In this document: positions 7,842 through 16,317 of the stretch, in pieces
Layout of the letters: the number at the start of each line of letters is the position of its first letter
How positions within the stretch are numbered: position 1 is the first letter of the stretch
DNA from: an uncultured Rhodospirillales bacterium
GTDB taxonomy: Bacteria > Pseudomonadota > Alphaproteobacteria > Acetobacterales > Acetobacteraceae
Direction: 5' to 3'
Assembly (NCBI GenBank): GCA_903823665.1
Contig: CAIJTR010000153.1
Coordinates: 1 to 64,000 of the forward strand
DNA: 64,000 nucleotides
Program-made: the position numbers and the translations under genes
The notes under the pieces: generated by a model
Databases searched by the model: none
What the model was told of the DNA's origin: nothing
What the model saw: the letters and a program-made list of their open reading frames with translations, nothing else

Positions 7842-8684
7842 TTATGGGGCCTTTTGCCTTGATAGATCGTAACTCCCCAGACCGGGCTTGAAGCTTTTAT
7901 CGTCTATGAATTGCCGGATACCTTCCTTGCGGCCCTCATTGTCGTAGCTGTTGGCGGCCTCCTGGGCGCGGACGAGATAGTCCTCAGCATTGTCGTAGGT
8001 CATCTCACAGACACGGCGGATTGCGTCCTTGGTGGCTTTCAGCGCCACTGGGTTTTTCTTCAGAAGAATATGCGCCACCTCCGCGACCCGGTCGCGCAGC
8101 TTTTCCAGCGGCACCGCCTCGTTCACCAGCTTCCACTCCGCGGCTTTCTTACCGTCAATCGGCTCACCAGTCATGGCGTGATACATCGCGTCGCGGAGAC
8201 TCATCAGCTCGACCGCAACCTTGGTGGCACCGCCGCCGGGCAAGATGCCCCAGTTGATTTCCGACAGGCCGAACTTCGCTTCTTCCGCTGCAAATGCGAG
8301 ATCACAGCCGAACAGCGGCCCGTATCCGCCGCCGAAGCACCAGCCGTTGACCATAGCGATGGTGGGCTTCTGATACCAACGCAGCCGCCGCCACCAGCCA
8401 TAGCTTTCGCGCTGTGCCATGCGCACGCCTGCAAGGCCACGCGCCTCGGCTTCGCGGAAATAATCCTTAAGGTCCATGCCCGCCGTCCAAGCGCTGCCCG
8501 CACCGGTCAGCACCACCACGCCGACCTCAGCACTGAACTCAAGCTCGTCGAGTACCTCCATCATGCGGCGATTGAGGGCGGGGCTCATGGCGTTGCGCTT
8601 GTCCGGGCGATTGAAGCTCACCCACGCGATCCGGTGCTCAACCGTGACGGCAACGATGTCGGATTGTGGCAGCTCGTCGCTCAT
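7842..8684 (-). CDS. p-Hydroxycinnamoyl-CoA hydratase/lyase (feruloyl-CoA hydratase-lyase)
   Basis: Crotonase-fold enzyme of 280 residues that hydrates and cleaves a hydroxycinnamoyl-CoA to an aromatic aldehyde and acetyl-CoA. The whole chain follows Pseudomonas Ech/HCHL: NRPDKRNAMSPALNR, LTGAGSAWTAGMDLKDYF, KPTIAMVNGWCFGGG, FGLSEINWGI and a C-terminal DDKSFKPGLGSY. The active-site Tyr of DLKDYF, the Glu of SEINWG and the Tyr of AEDYL are present. Where the Pseudomonas enzyme, from memory, has a serine after the glycine-rich loop (GGGFSPL), this one has Gly122 (GGGYGPL). It is first in the minus-strand pair with the ligase and divergent from a MarR regulator. Confidence 0.82.
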   Translation of the reverse strand: MSDELPQSDIVAVTVEHRIAWVSFNRPDKRNAMSPALNRRMMEVLDELEFSAEVGVVVLTGAGSAWTAGMDLKDYFREAEARGLAGVRMAQRESYGWWRRLRWYQKPTIAMVNGWCFGGGYGPLFGCDLAFAAEEAKFGLSEINWGILPGGGATKVAVELMSLRDAMYHAMTGEPIDGKKAAEWKLVNEAVPLEKLRDRVAEVAHILLKKNPVALKATKDAIRRVCEMTYDNAEDYLVRAQEAANSYDNEGRKEGIRQFIDDKSFKPGLGSYDLSRQKAP

Positions 8685-8724
8685 GGCAGTGTTCCCCTCC
8701 CTCGGGAGTTATGCTATATCAGAT

Positions 8725-8740
8725 AACGATTCAAATCGTT
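8725..8740. promoter_or_regulatory. Candidate MarR operator
   Basis: AACGAT-TCAA-ATCGTT is a perfect 6-bp inverted repeat with a 4-base spacer. It is centred in the 72-base gap between the divergent hydratase-lyase and MarR genes. Position and symmetry fit a shared autoregulatory operator, as for CouR/HcaR-type regulators of hydroxycinnamate genes. Confidence 0.5.
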
Positions 8741-8756
8741 GTGAGCAATAGTATTC

Positions 8757-9224
8757 ATGGCCGATTGCCCGCCGGACCTTGCCTTGGAGTCAGACGACCT
8801 GGATCACTTATTAGGCTATCAACTGCGGCGGTTGTCGGTCGCTGTGATGGCTGATCTGACCTCGGTGCTGGCACCGATTGATCTGCGTCCCGTCGAAGCG
8901 GCGATGCTGTTCCTCATCGGAGCGTCCTCCGGGATCACGCAAAGCGATTTGGGGCGACGTCTGGCTATTCAACGGCCAAATATGGCACCCTTGGTGGGCC
9001 AGTTGGACCGGCGAGGCTTGATTGAGCGGGCACGGATCGACGGGCGGTCACACGGCCTGTTGTTGTCGGCGGACGGTGAAGCACTGCGGCGCAAGGCGTG
9101 GGAGATTGTCCTGGATCATGAGGACCGAATGTTCAGCGGTCTGTCCGTGCCTCAGCGGCGCAAATTAGGCCAGCAAGTGCTGATGCTGCGCAAAACGCTT
9201 GAGCATATGGAACGTCCCACGTGA
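8757..9224 (+). CDS. MarR-family transcriptional regulator
   Basis: Winged-helix regulator of 155 residues. Recognisable parts are the dimerisation helix (LLGYQLRRLSVAVMADL), the recognition region (SGITQSDLGRRLAIQRPNMAPLVGQLDRRGLIERA) and the wing (RIDGRSHGLLLSADGEALRR). It is transcribed divergently from the hydratase-lyase/ligase pair with a palindrome between them. By analogy with CouR, HcaR and FerR it probably represses the pair and is released by a hydroxycinnamoyl-CoA thioester. Effector identity is inference. Confidence 0.82.
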   Translation: MADCPPDLALESDDLDHLLGYQLRRLSVAVMADLTSVLAPIDLRPVEAAMLFLIGASSGITQSDLGRRLAIQRPNMAPLVGQLDRRGLIERARIDGRSHGLLLSADGEALRRKAWEIVLDHEDRMFSGLSVPQRRKLGQQVLMLRKTLEHMERPT

Positions 9225-9267
9225 AATCAAAGCCGGACTTTTTGAAAACGAAGTCAGGAGGCAGGAC

Positions 9268-9292
9268 CGTCAACTACACGGATAAGTTGACG
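9268..9292. terminator. Hairpin between convergent genes
   Basis: CGTCAACT and AGTTGACG form a perfect 8-bp stem with a 9-base loop in the gap between the MarR gene (plus) and the formamidase gene (minus). A short T-rich run follows on the plus strand. Probably a terminator for the MarR transcript, possibly used from both sides. Confidence 0.45.
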
Positions 9293-9318
9293 ATTTCTTG
9301 GGGCATAAATGTTGCTAT

Positions 9319-10254
9319 TCAGAGATGTGCCTTGGCAAGCATCATATGAACGCCCTTATTGCCATCCACGGTCTGCGTCACTCGCAAGTCTCCGATCAGT
9401 GAACAAAGCATATAGGCCTGATTGCGAGAAAGGTTGGTACGCAGGCAGACGTGCTTCACCATCTCGCGCACGGCCTGCGCCGCCGCGTCGTCAAGATCCT
9501 CGTTCAAGCCAATGGACATCAGATGCGTCGCCGTCTCGGCGAACGGGAAATCAACCTTCATATCCTTGCGCACCGTGAGCCTGAACGTACCCGCAAGACC
9601 CGTCTCAAGCGCTGTGATGCAAACCTCGCCGTCACCCTGCACGCCGTGGCCGTCACCCGCCATGAACAACGCACCCTCGTTGAACACCGGCAAATACAGC
9701 GTTGTGCCGGGCTTCAACTCCTTGTTGTCCATGTTGCCGCCGAATGCGCGTGGAACAGGCGAGCCGCATCGGCCCCACGCCTTGGGAGGCGCCACGCCGA
9801 TAATGCCGAAAAACGGATCAAGCGGTAACTCGGTGCCCCACGGCAGCACGCACACGTTTCGCGCCCGGTCGATGGCGGGATGAATCGTCTCGTAGTCGGT
9901 GAACTCATCCGGAAGTGTCCCGAGCAGTGGCAGAATGGCGACGAAGCCCCAATCCATCGTGGGCCTAGCATCAAGGATATCGACCTGCAGTGCGTCACCG
10001 GGCAATGCGCCAGCCACATGGATCGGCCCGGTGATGAAATGCGGGCCTGGGCCAGACGGAAGTGCCTTGAGTGCGGCGAGGTAGTCAGCCGGAACCCGCG
10101 ACAGCTCGGGAAGGCTTTCCATCCCCCCCGCCGGAAACGATGACAGCGTCACGGTATCGCCAGATTGAACATGCAAAACTGGCGGCGTTGTGGCGTCAAG
10201 ATAGCCCAACACCATGTTCTCTGGTGTGGCTGGAATGGTATGGTGCTGGGACAT
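9319..10254 (-). CDS. Acetamidase/formamidase family protein (FmdA/AmdA type)
   Basis: Hydrolase of 311 residues from MSQHHTIPATPENMVLGY. It has the FmdA/AmdA hallmarks: an N-terminal beta-rich part with SGDTVTLSSFPAGG, FITGPIHVAGALPGDALQVDI, the G-N-M-D-N-K block, and the AGDGHGVQGDGEVCITALE segment containing conserved His/Glu residues thought to bind the metal. It is the last gene of the eleven-gene amide operon, presumably hydrolysing a small amide to acid and ammonia. A second, unrelated amidase fold is used by its two operon neighbours, so this one may act on a later intermediate. Confidence 0.8.
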   Translation of the reverse strand: MSQHHTIPATPENMVLGYLDATTPPVLHVQSGDTVTLSSFPAGGMESLPELSRVPADYLAALKALPSGPGPHFITGPIHVAGALPGDALQVDILDARPTMDWGFVAILPLLGTLPDEFTDYETIHPAIDRARNVCVLPWGTELPLDPFFGIIGVAPPKAWGRCGSPVPRAFGGNMDNKELKPGTTLYLPVFNEGALFMAGDGHGVQGDGEVCITALETGLAGTFRLTVRKDMKVDFPFAETATHLMSIGLNEDLDDAAAQAVREMVKHVCLRTNLSRNQAYMLCSLIGDLRVTQTVDGNKGVHMMLAKAHL

Positions 10255-10271
10255 GTTCGCCTCCAATACGA

Positions 10272-11033
10272 TCAGAACTGCACACCGCGGGTCAGCGCGC
10301 CATCCACGACCATGTTGGTGCCAGTGACGAAGCTTGCGGCCGGGCTGGCGAGGAACACCACCGCACGGGCCATCTCCTCCGGCTTGCCCATACGCCCGGT
10401 TGGATTGAGCGCCAGCGCCTCTGCGAACAGGGCGGGATTGCCATGCTCGATCTTCTCCCAGACGCCGCCTGGAAAATACGTGTTGCCCGGCGAGAGCGCA
10501 TTGACCCGGATGCCCTTGGCAGCAAGCTGGTACGACAGCCCCTTGGCGTAATGAATAAGCGCAGCCTTGAACACGCCGTAAGGGCCTGCGGCAAAATCCA
10601 CCTCACGGCCAGAAACCGAGGCAATGATCACAATCGCCGCTGCCTTGGACGCCTCCAGAAACGGCATGGCCGCTTGGACGGCACGCACCGTGCCCATCAT
10701 GTCCGTCTCGAACTCCGCCTTCCACGACGCCTCGTCCTGCCCGATGGACAAGGCGGAGACGTTGGCAACAACGATGTCAATCCCGCCCAGCTCTGCCGCC
10801 ACATCCACAATCCATTGCGTCAAAGCTTGACCATCCGATACGTCAACCGCCCTTCCGGTGGCGTTCACCCCTTTTGTCTTGAGCGCGGCCACGGTCTCGC
10901 CAACCTCTGTCGCATTGCGGGCGCAAATCGCGACATGGGTGCCTTCGGCTGCGAAATGCTCGGCCACGGACCGGCCAATGCCCTTGGTCCCGCCCGTGAC
11001 AACCGCCTTCAGTCCCGCCAAACCAAGATCCAT
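10272..11033 (-). CDS. Short-chain dehydrogenase/reductase
   Basis: Classical SDR of 253 residues, starting at MDLGLAGLKAVVTGG; the ATG at 11033 follows the upstream amidase stop by 10 bases. NAD(P) motif TGGTKGIG, NNAG-equivalent VANVSAL, catalytic Ser in IASVSGREV and YxxxK-type YGVFKAALIHYAK are visible, with a C-terminal ASFVTGTNMVVDG. It probably oxidises or reduces a carbonyl or hydroxyl of the compound released from the amide substrate. No sequence feature fixes the substrate. Confidence 0.82.
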   Translation of the reverse strand: MDLGLAGLKAVVTGGTKGIGRSVAEHFAAEGTHVAICARNATEVGETVAALKTKGVNATGRAVDVSDGQALTQWIVDVAAELGGIDIVVANVSALSIGQDEASWKAEFETDMMGTVRAVQAAMPFLEASKAAAIVIIASVSGREVDFAAGPYGVFKAALIHYAKGLSYQLAAKGIRVNALSPGNTYFPGGVWEKIEHGNPALFAEALALNPTGRMGKPEEMARAVVFLASPAASFVTGTNMVVDGALTRGVQF

Positions 11034-11043
11034 CGTCAAACTC

Positions 11044-12558
11044 CTAGAAAGTGGTCCAGTCGCCGGACTGCTCGAAGGCATAGGCAGCGCGATAGATCGT
11101 GGCCTCGTCCCAATGCTTGCCGATCAGCATCATGGACAGTGGCAGGCCGTCCGACATGCCGCATGGAATCGCCATGGCCGGATGGTGGGTGATGTCAAAC
11201 GGTGCGGTGTTGCTGATCATGTTCAGCGAACGCTCAACGACCAACTCACGCGTACAGTCGGCCGGTGGGATCTCGCTGGCCTTGATCGGGGTGGTCGGCA
11301 TCAGCAGCAGATCATACTTTGCAAGTGCGGCGTCGTAGGCCGCCGTCAGCAGGCGCGTGATGTTGGTGGCCTTGCCGAAATACCGGCTGCCATGATGCTT
11401 GCGGATATAGGTGCCGAGCAGCGTGAACAGCTTCGTCGTTTCACTCATCTCGTTGGCACGCGTGCGCCACTGGCGATGGAAGTCCATCAAGCTGGTGACA
11501 TACAGATCAGGCCGGCTGACACCATAGCCGTCGCCATGCATCATCGTCTGCGTCAGACCCTCAACTCCAATCGGCGTCCACAGAGCACCCCCCAGCATAT
11601 GCATGGGAATGGAGACTTCCTCGACGACGGCACCCAGTTTGGCGAGGCGGTCTGCCGCGGCGCGCACCGAGGCGTTCACGTCGGCCTCGGCGTTGGCCTG
11701 CTGGAATCCCTCGCTGACCACGCAGATGCGCATCCCGGCCACTCCGCCTTGCAGCATCTGCGAATAGGGCTGGGTTTTGACGTTGTATTGGCGTGGATCG
11801 TAGCCATCTGGACCAGCTAGCACTTCCAGCAGAAGCGCGTTGTCGGCCACGGTGCGGGTCATCGGCCCCACGTGATCAACCGTGATCTCAATCGGCATGA
11901 TGCCGGTATAGGGCACCAGACCATGCGTCGCCTTCATGCCGTAGATGCCGCAGAAGCTAGCCGGCATGCGGATGGAACCGCCCTGATCACCGCCCAGCGC
12001 CATATCGGCTTCGCCCAATGCCACAAGCACAGCACTGCCGGAGGACGAGCCGCCGGCGGAATATCCCATCCGGTGTGGGTTGTGCACCGGCCCGGTGGCG
12101 TTGGTGAAGCTGGAGCCGGCCAGACAGAATGATTCACAATGTGCCTTGCCAATGATTGTGCCACCGGCATCGAGAATGCGTTCCACCACGGTAGCGTCGA
12201 TATCCGGCATATAGCCTTCAAGCGTGGCGGCCCCGTTCATCATCGGCACACCGGCCAGCATGATGTTGTCCTTGAGGACAACCGTGCGGCCCTTGAGCTT
12301 ACCCTCGGCAGCACCTGGCACGGTGGTTTTGACATACCAGGCATTGCGCAGATTCTCAGATATTGGCGGGCGATGGCCGGGCGTGCGGGGATATCGCACC
12401 TGCGGCAGATTATCCGGCATCGCATCAATCAGATTATAGGCGGCGATCGATGGCCCAAACAGACCAATGAACGACGTAACATCGGCCTCGCTGAGGTCGA
12501 GCCCGATCTCCTCGGCAACCGAGCGCATCTCGGCAGGGGTGGGGGTTTGAACGGCCAT
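11044..12558 (-). CDS. Amidase-signature family amidase
   Basis: Ser-cisSer-Lys amidase of 504 residues. The catalytic lysine is in VVLKDNI, the glycine/serine-rich signature is GYSAGGSSSGSAV, and the nucleophile lies in GDQGGSIRMPASFCG. The start at 12558 (MAVQTPTPAEMRSVAEE) was chosen over the frame-opening start at 12621, which runs into the LivF-like gene. It resembles the amidases that accompany Liv/Urt-type importers and cleaves a carboxamide in the cytoplasm. It is one of two amidase-signature enzymes in this operon; they differ enough to suggest distinct steps. Confidence 0.85.
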   Translation of the reverse strand: MAVQTPTPAEMRSVAEEIGLDLSEADVTSFIGLFGPSIAAYNLIDAMPDNLPQVRYPRTPGHRPPISENLRNAWYVKTTVPGAAEGKLKGRTVVLKDNIMLAGVPMMNGAATLEGYMPDIDATVVERILDAGGTIIGKAHCESFCLAGSSFTNATGPVHNPHRMGYSAGGSSSGSAVLVALGEADMALGGDQGGSIRMPASFCGIYGMKATHGLVPYTGIMPIEITVDHVGPMTRTVADNALLLEVLAGPDGYDPRQYNVKTQPYSQMLQGGVAGMRICVVSEGFQQANAEADVNASVRAAADRLAKLGAVVEEVSIPMHMLGGALWTPIGVEGLTQTMMHGDGYGVSRPDLYVTSLMDFHRQWRTRANEMSETTKLFTLLGTYIRKHHGSRYFGKATNITRLLTAAYDAALAKYDLLLMPTTPIKASEIPPADCTRELVVERSLNMISNTAPFDITHHPAMAIPCGMSDGLPLSMMLIGKHWDEATIYRAAYAFEQSGDWTTF

Positions 12559-12583
12559 GATCAATCCTTCCGCAATGGTATCG

Positions 12584-13294
12584 TCAGGGGGCGAGGTAGC
12601 GCAGCAGTGCAGGGTCATCACGAACCTGATCGGCCGGCCCTTGTAGTGCTATTGTGCCGCGGTCGATCACGTAGGCGGTGTCGGCGACGCGCAGCGCGAG
12701 TTCGACATGCTGTTCAACCAGGATCACGCACATGCGCTTGGCAAGTTCAGCTAGCCTGTCTGCGATCTCTTCAATCACTCCGATCCAGACACCTTCCGTC
12801 GGCTCATCCAGCATGATCACCTTTGGTCGGCCCAGCAGAGCCCGGCTGATGGCCAGCATCTTCCGCTCGCCACCCGACAAGGTGGCGGCCGTCTGGCCCA
12901 GGCGCGCGCCGAGCTTGGGGAAGAAGGCGAGCATCTCATCAATCGCCTGCTTGTCAGGTGCCCCGCCGCCGCCCAGCAGTAGGTTCTCCCGCACCGTCAT
13001 CTTGGCAAAGATCGCGTGCTCCTGGGGCACGTGGCCGATCCCAGCACGGGCGCGTTGTTCTGGCGCGTCGGCGGTGATATCGCGGCCACCAAACGCGATC
13101 CGGCCCGACATCGGGCGAATTTCACCGGCAATGGTTTTGAGCAACGTCGTTTTGCCGGCTCCGTTGCGGCCCAAAATTGCCACACCGCCGGTGACCGGGA
13201 CACGAAACGACATATCGAACAGCACCTGACTGCGGCCGTAACCGGCGCAGAGGTTGGAGACATCGATCAGGGGGGCTGCGATGACATCAGACAC
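12584..13294 (-). CDS. ABC transporter ATPase, LivF/UrtE type
   Basis: ATPase of the amide importer, about 236 residues from a GTG at 13294 that overlaps the stop of the LivG-like gene by 8 bases; an ATG at 13324 is the alternative. Motifs: Walker A GRNGAGKTT, signature LSGGERKM, Walker B VIMLDEPTEG and H-loop VEQHVE. After the Walker B it reads VWIGVIEEI, where LivF proteins usually have a proline-containing LAP- or QPS-type segment. Works with the LivG-, LivM- and LivH-like subunits encoded beside it. Confidence 0.85.
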   Translation of the reverse strand: MSDVIAAPLIDVSNLCAGYGRSQVLFDMSFRVPVTGGVAILGRNGAGKTTLLKTIAGEIRPMSGRIAFGGRDITADAPEQRARAGIGHVPQEHAIFAKMTVRENLLLGGGGAPDKQAIDEMLAFFPKLGARLGQTAATLSGGERKMLAISRALLGRPKVIMLDEPTEGVWIGVIEEIADRLAELAKRMCVILVEQHVELALRVADTAYVIDRGTIALQGPADQVRDDPALLRYLAP

Positions 13295-14021
13295 GGCTGG
13301 TATAAATCTCCTGAACTCTGGCATCGCGTCCAATCTCGGCCACCGTGCCGTCACCCAGCACCCGGCCCTGGTCGAGCACGGTCAGGCGGTCGCAAATGTT
13401 CTTGATGAAATCGAGATCGTGCTCAACGATGATTAGCGAGCATTCACTCTTGATTGGAGCCAGCAACTCTCCTGTGACACGACGCTCCTCCGGGCTCATG
13501 CCCCCGGTGGGCTCATCGAGCAGCAGCAGCTTGGGTCGCGGGGCCAGCGCCATGGCAATTTCCAGCCATTGCTGTTCGCCATGGCTCAACTCGCCCGCCA
13601 GATCATCGGCACGATCGGCCAGACGAAACCGCTCCAGCGCATGCATCACCTCTGCGTCCAATCGCTGGCGGGAGCGGCTGCGCAGCAAAGCCCAGTTGCT
13701 CTCCATCGACTGCAACGCCAGCAAAACGTTGTCGTAGACCGAAAGGTCGTTGAGCACGGCGGTGATTTGAAACTTGAAGCTCAAACCAGCACGGCTGCGC
13801 TGATAGGGCGGTGCAGTGGTGATGTCCTGGCCATCGAAACGGACCGTGCCGGTGGTGGCGTAATGGGCGCCGGCGATAGATTTCAAAAGTGTGCTTTTGC
13901 CGGAGCCGTTTGGGCCGATCAGGCCATGAAACGAGCCCGCCTCTACCTTCAGATCAACACCATCGAGCGCGCGCAGCAGGCCGTACACCTTGGTCACGCC
14001 CGAGACTTCAAGCAATGCCAT
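13287..14021 (-). CDS. ABC transporter ATPase, LivG/UrtD type
   Basis: ATPase of 244 residues with Walker A GPNGSGKST, the LivG-type Q-loop region GLSFKFQITAVLNDLSVYDN, signature LSHGEQQWLE, Walker B LLLLDEPTGGM and H-loop VEHDLDF. The signature LSHGEQ is the UrtD-like variant. The ATG at 14021 shares one base with the stop of the upstream permease gene. Forms a heterodimer with the LivF-like ATPase. Confidence 0.87.
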   Translation of the reverse strand: MALLEVSGVTKVYGLLRALDGVDLKVEAGSFHGLIGPNGSGKSTLLKSIAGAHYATTGTVRFDGQDITTAPPYQRSRAGLSFKFQITAVLNDLSVYDNVLLALQSMESNWALLRSRSRQRLDAEVMHALERFRLADRADDLAGELSHGEQQWLEIAMALAPRPKLLLLDEPTGGMSPEERRVTGELLAPIKSECSLIIVEHDLDFIKNICDRLTVLDQGRVLGDGTVAEIGRDARVQEIYTSRV

Positions 14022-15061
14022 CAGCCAGCCCTCCGCCGGGCACCAAATGAGCCGATCCGCTCACGCGCAGACACCACCAGGCCAAGCAGGCCGGTCGGCT
14101 GAAACATCACCACAACCAGCAGCACCACGCCCAGGATCACCGGCCAGAACTGACGGATCGCATCCGTATCGGCTAGCACATAGCTCAGCAGTTCGATCGC
14201 GATGGTGCCGATCACCGGCCCAATCAGCGTGCCGCTGCCACCGAACAGGCAATAGATCACGGCGGTGGTCGACAGCCCCGGCCCCAGATTGGTCGGACCG
14301 GTAAAACCCTGATGGTAACTGTAAAGTGCGCCGGACAGACCTGCGATGGCACCCGAAAAGGTGAAGATCAGCGCTTTGAACACCTGCACCCGGTAGCCGA
14401 AAAACGCGAGCCGCTCCTCATTCTGCCGCATGCCGGCAAGCACAAGGCCAAGCTGTGATCGCGCGATCATCCGGCTCAGCAAATAGAAGATCACCAAGGC
14501 TGCCAACGCCACCGAATAGAACTCGAACCCCTCGACGAATTCGTAGCTGCCGAGGGCCATCAACTTGATGGAGGAAAGCCCGTTGCCGGCCCCCACATAC
14601 TGCCAGCCAGCCACCAATCGCTCGGCCGCGTAGGCACCGGTCAGTGTGCCAAACGCAACGAAGATCGACGTGGGAGTCTTGCGCCCCAACAGCAAAAACG
14701 CAGCAAGCGCTGCCGCAAGCAATGCACCGATAAGCATTGCAAGCGGCAGCGTTCCCCACATTTGGCTAAAATCCAGATCGCGCCCGACCAACGCCACCAC
14801 ATAGCCGGCGACCCCGAAGAACAGGGCCTGGCCATAGGACATGATCCCCGAAAATCCCCAGCACAAATCAAAGCTCAAGGCGAGCAGCGACAAAATGAGG
14901 ACGTTGGTCATCAGCGTGATCAGCTCCGGCCTTGAGGCCAGAACAAAGGGTGTCGCGACCAAAGCTGCGAGCATCACAAGTTCGATGAAAGGCAGCAGCG
15001 GCAACGGCTTGGAACGCACGCCCGTTTGGCGCATCGCCGTTGTGCCGGTCGCGACACTCAT
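14021..15061 (-). CDS. ABC transporter permease, LivM/UrtC type
   Basis: Membrane permease of 346 residues with about nine hydrophobic segments and the LivM landmarks CWGFSGIMSYGQALFFGVAGY and FGGSGTLIGPVIGT. I chose the ATG at 15061 because it follows the binding-protein stop by a few bases; the frame is open further upstream but runs into that gene. Pairs with the LivH-like permease at 16318. Confidence 0.85.
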   Translation of the reverse strand: MSVATGTTAMRQTGVRSKPLPLLPFIELVMLAALVATPFVLASRPELITLMTNVLILSLLALSFDLCWGFSGIMSYGQALFFGVAGYVVALVGRDLDFSQMWGTLPLAMLIGALLAAALAAFLLLGRKTPTSIFVAFGTLTGAYAAERLVAGWQYVGAGNGLSSIKLMALGSYEFVEGFEFYSVALAALVIFYLLSRMIARSQLGLVLAGMRQNEERLAFFGYRVQVFKALIFTFSGAIAGLSGALYSYHQGFTGPTNLGPGLSTTAVIYCLFGGSGTLIGPVIGTIAIELLSYVLADTDAIRQFWPVILGVVLLVVVMFQPTGLLGLVVSARERIGSFGARRRAG

Positions 15062-15065
15062 CGCC

Positions 15066-16295
15066 TCAGCACTCCCGTGGATCGACCATCGACGCCTTGT
15101 CGATGATGTCATACTTGGTTTTCCCGCCTTCGTTCTTACAGACGGCGATGTACATGTTCATTTTCGCGTGGTAATGACCGGGTACCATTTCCGCACCGCC
15201 GCCTGGACCCTCGGTCAGCACCGCCTTGTCCATCGCCGCCGCAACCTCCTCGCGGCCGAGTTTGCCGCCGGTGGCCTTCACTGCCGCCTCGTAGAACTTC
15301 ACGCCGCGATACATGCCAGTGGCGGCGGAGCCTGCGGTGAAAAGGTATTTGGTGTTCGGAAATTTCTTGGCATAGCCTTCTTGCAGCTTTTTGCTGAAGG
15401 GGTCATCCACCGCCTGGAAGTAATCAAGGCAGCTCACCAGACCCTCCATCTCCTCGGCCGGGTGATAGTTGAGCAGGTTCTCATCGTAGTACACGCAGGT
15501 CAGCACGCCGCCATTCTTCTGGAAGCCAGCCTCATACAGCTGCTTCACGAATGGCTGCAGACCGGGCGGGATGATGGTCATGAACACGCAATCAACCTTG
15601 CCATCCTTGATCTTACCGATGGTGGCGGAGTATTCGGCCTGATCGAGCGGATAGTATTCTTCGAACACCACCTCACCACCGTTGGCCTCAATCACCTTGC
15701 GGGCATATTTGTTCAGCAGCTGCGGCCAGACATAGTTGGCCGACGGCATGGCAAACCGCTTCTTGCCCAGGGTCTTAATGAGGTAAGGGATCAAACGGTC
15801 GCATTGCTGCGCCGGCGACGGCCCTGTGTTATACAAGAACTTCGTGCATTCCTGGCCCTCATACAGCTGCGGATAGATGTAAAGCGTACGGCCACGATTC
15901 ACGATCGGGTCCTTGATCGCCTGACGCATGGCGGACGTAATACCGCCCAGCACCACATCGACCTTACGCTCCTGGATCAGCTTGCGAACGTTGCCGACTG
16001 CGACCTTTGGATCAGATGCTGTGTCCTCAAGGTAGAGTTCGATTGGCTGGCCCAGAACACCGCCAGCTTTATTGATTTCTTCGACGGCGAACTGTGCAAC
16101 CTGCCAATTGGCGTTGCCAGAGGGCGCGATGGCGCCTGTAATGTCAGTAGCGATGCCCATTTTGATCGGGCCTGCCGCATGCGCCCAGCTTGGACGCAAC
16201 ACGAGGCCGCCGGCCACGCCGCCCACCCATCCCGCCGCCGACAGGGCAGCGGCACTGCTGAGAAAACCACGCCGGCCCAGATTTGTATCACTCAT
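15066..16295 (-). CDS. Amide/urea-type ABC substrate-binding protein with Tat signal
   Basis: Periplasmic receptor of 409 residues of the Peripla_BP_5 group (UrtA, amide-binding proteins). The N-terminus carries a twin-arginine signal (GRRGFLSSAAALSAAGW), so it is probably exported folded. Mature features include GIATDITGAIAPSGNA, YLEDTASDPKVAVGN and VLGGITSAMRQA, typical of urea/short-chain amide receptors. It shares its fold with the AmiC-like sensor at the head of the operon, suggesting both recognise the same or a related amide. It lies between the two permease genes. Confidence 0.85.
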   Translation of the reverse strand: MSDTNLGRRGFLSSAAALSAAGWVGGVAGGLVLRPSWAHAAGPIKMGIATDITGAIAPSGNANWQVAQFAVEEINKAGGVLGQPIELYLEDTASDPKVAVGNVRKLIQERKVDVVLGGITSAMRQAIKDPIVNRGRTLYIYPQLYEGQECTKFLYNTGPSPAQQCDRLIPYLIKTLGKKRFAMPSANYVWPQLLNKYARKVIEANGGEVVFEEYYPLDQAEYSATIGKIKDGKVDCVFMTIIPPGLQPFVKQLYEAGFQKNGGVLTCVYYDENLLNYHPAEEMEGLVSCLDYFQAVDDPFSKKLQEGYAKKFPNTKYLFTAGSAATGMYRGVKFYEAAVKATGGKLGREEVAAAMDKAVLTEGPGGGAEMVPGHYHAKMNMYIAVCKNEGGKTKYDIIDKASMVDPREC

Positions 16296-16317
16296 GACTG
16301 TTCTCCTCCTTGTTGGA

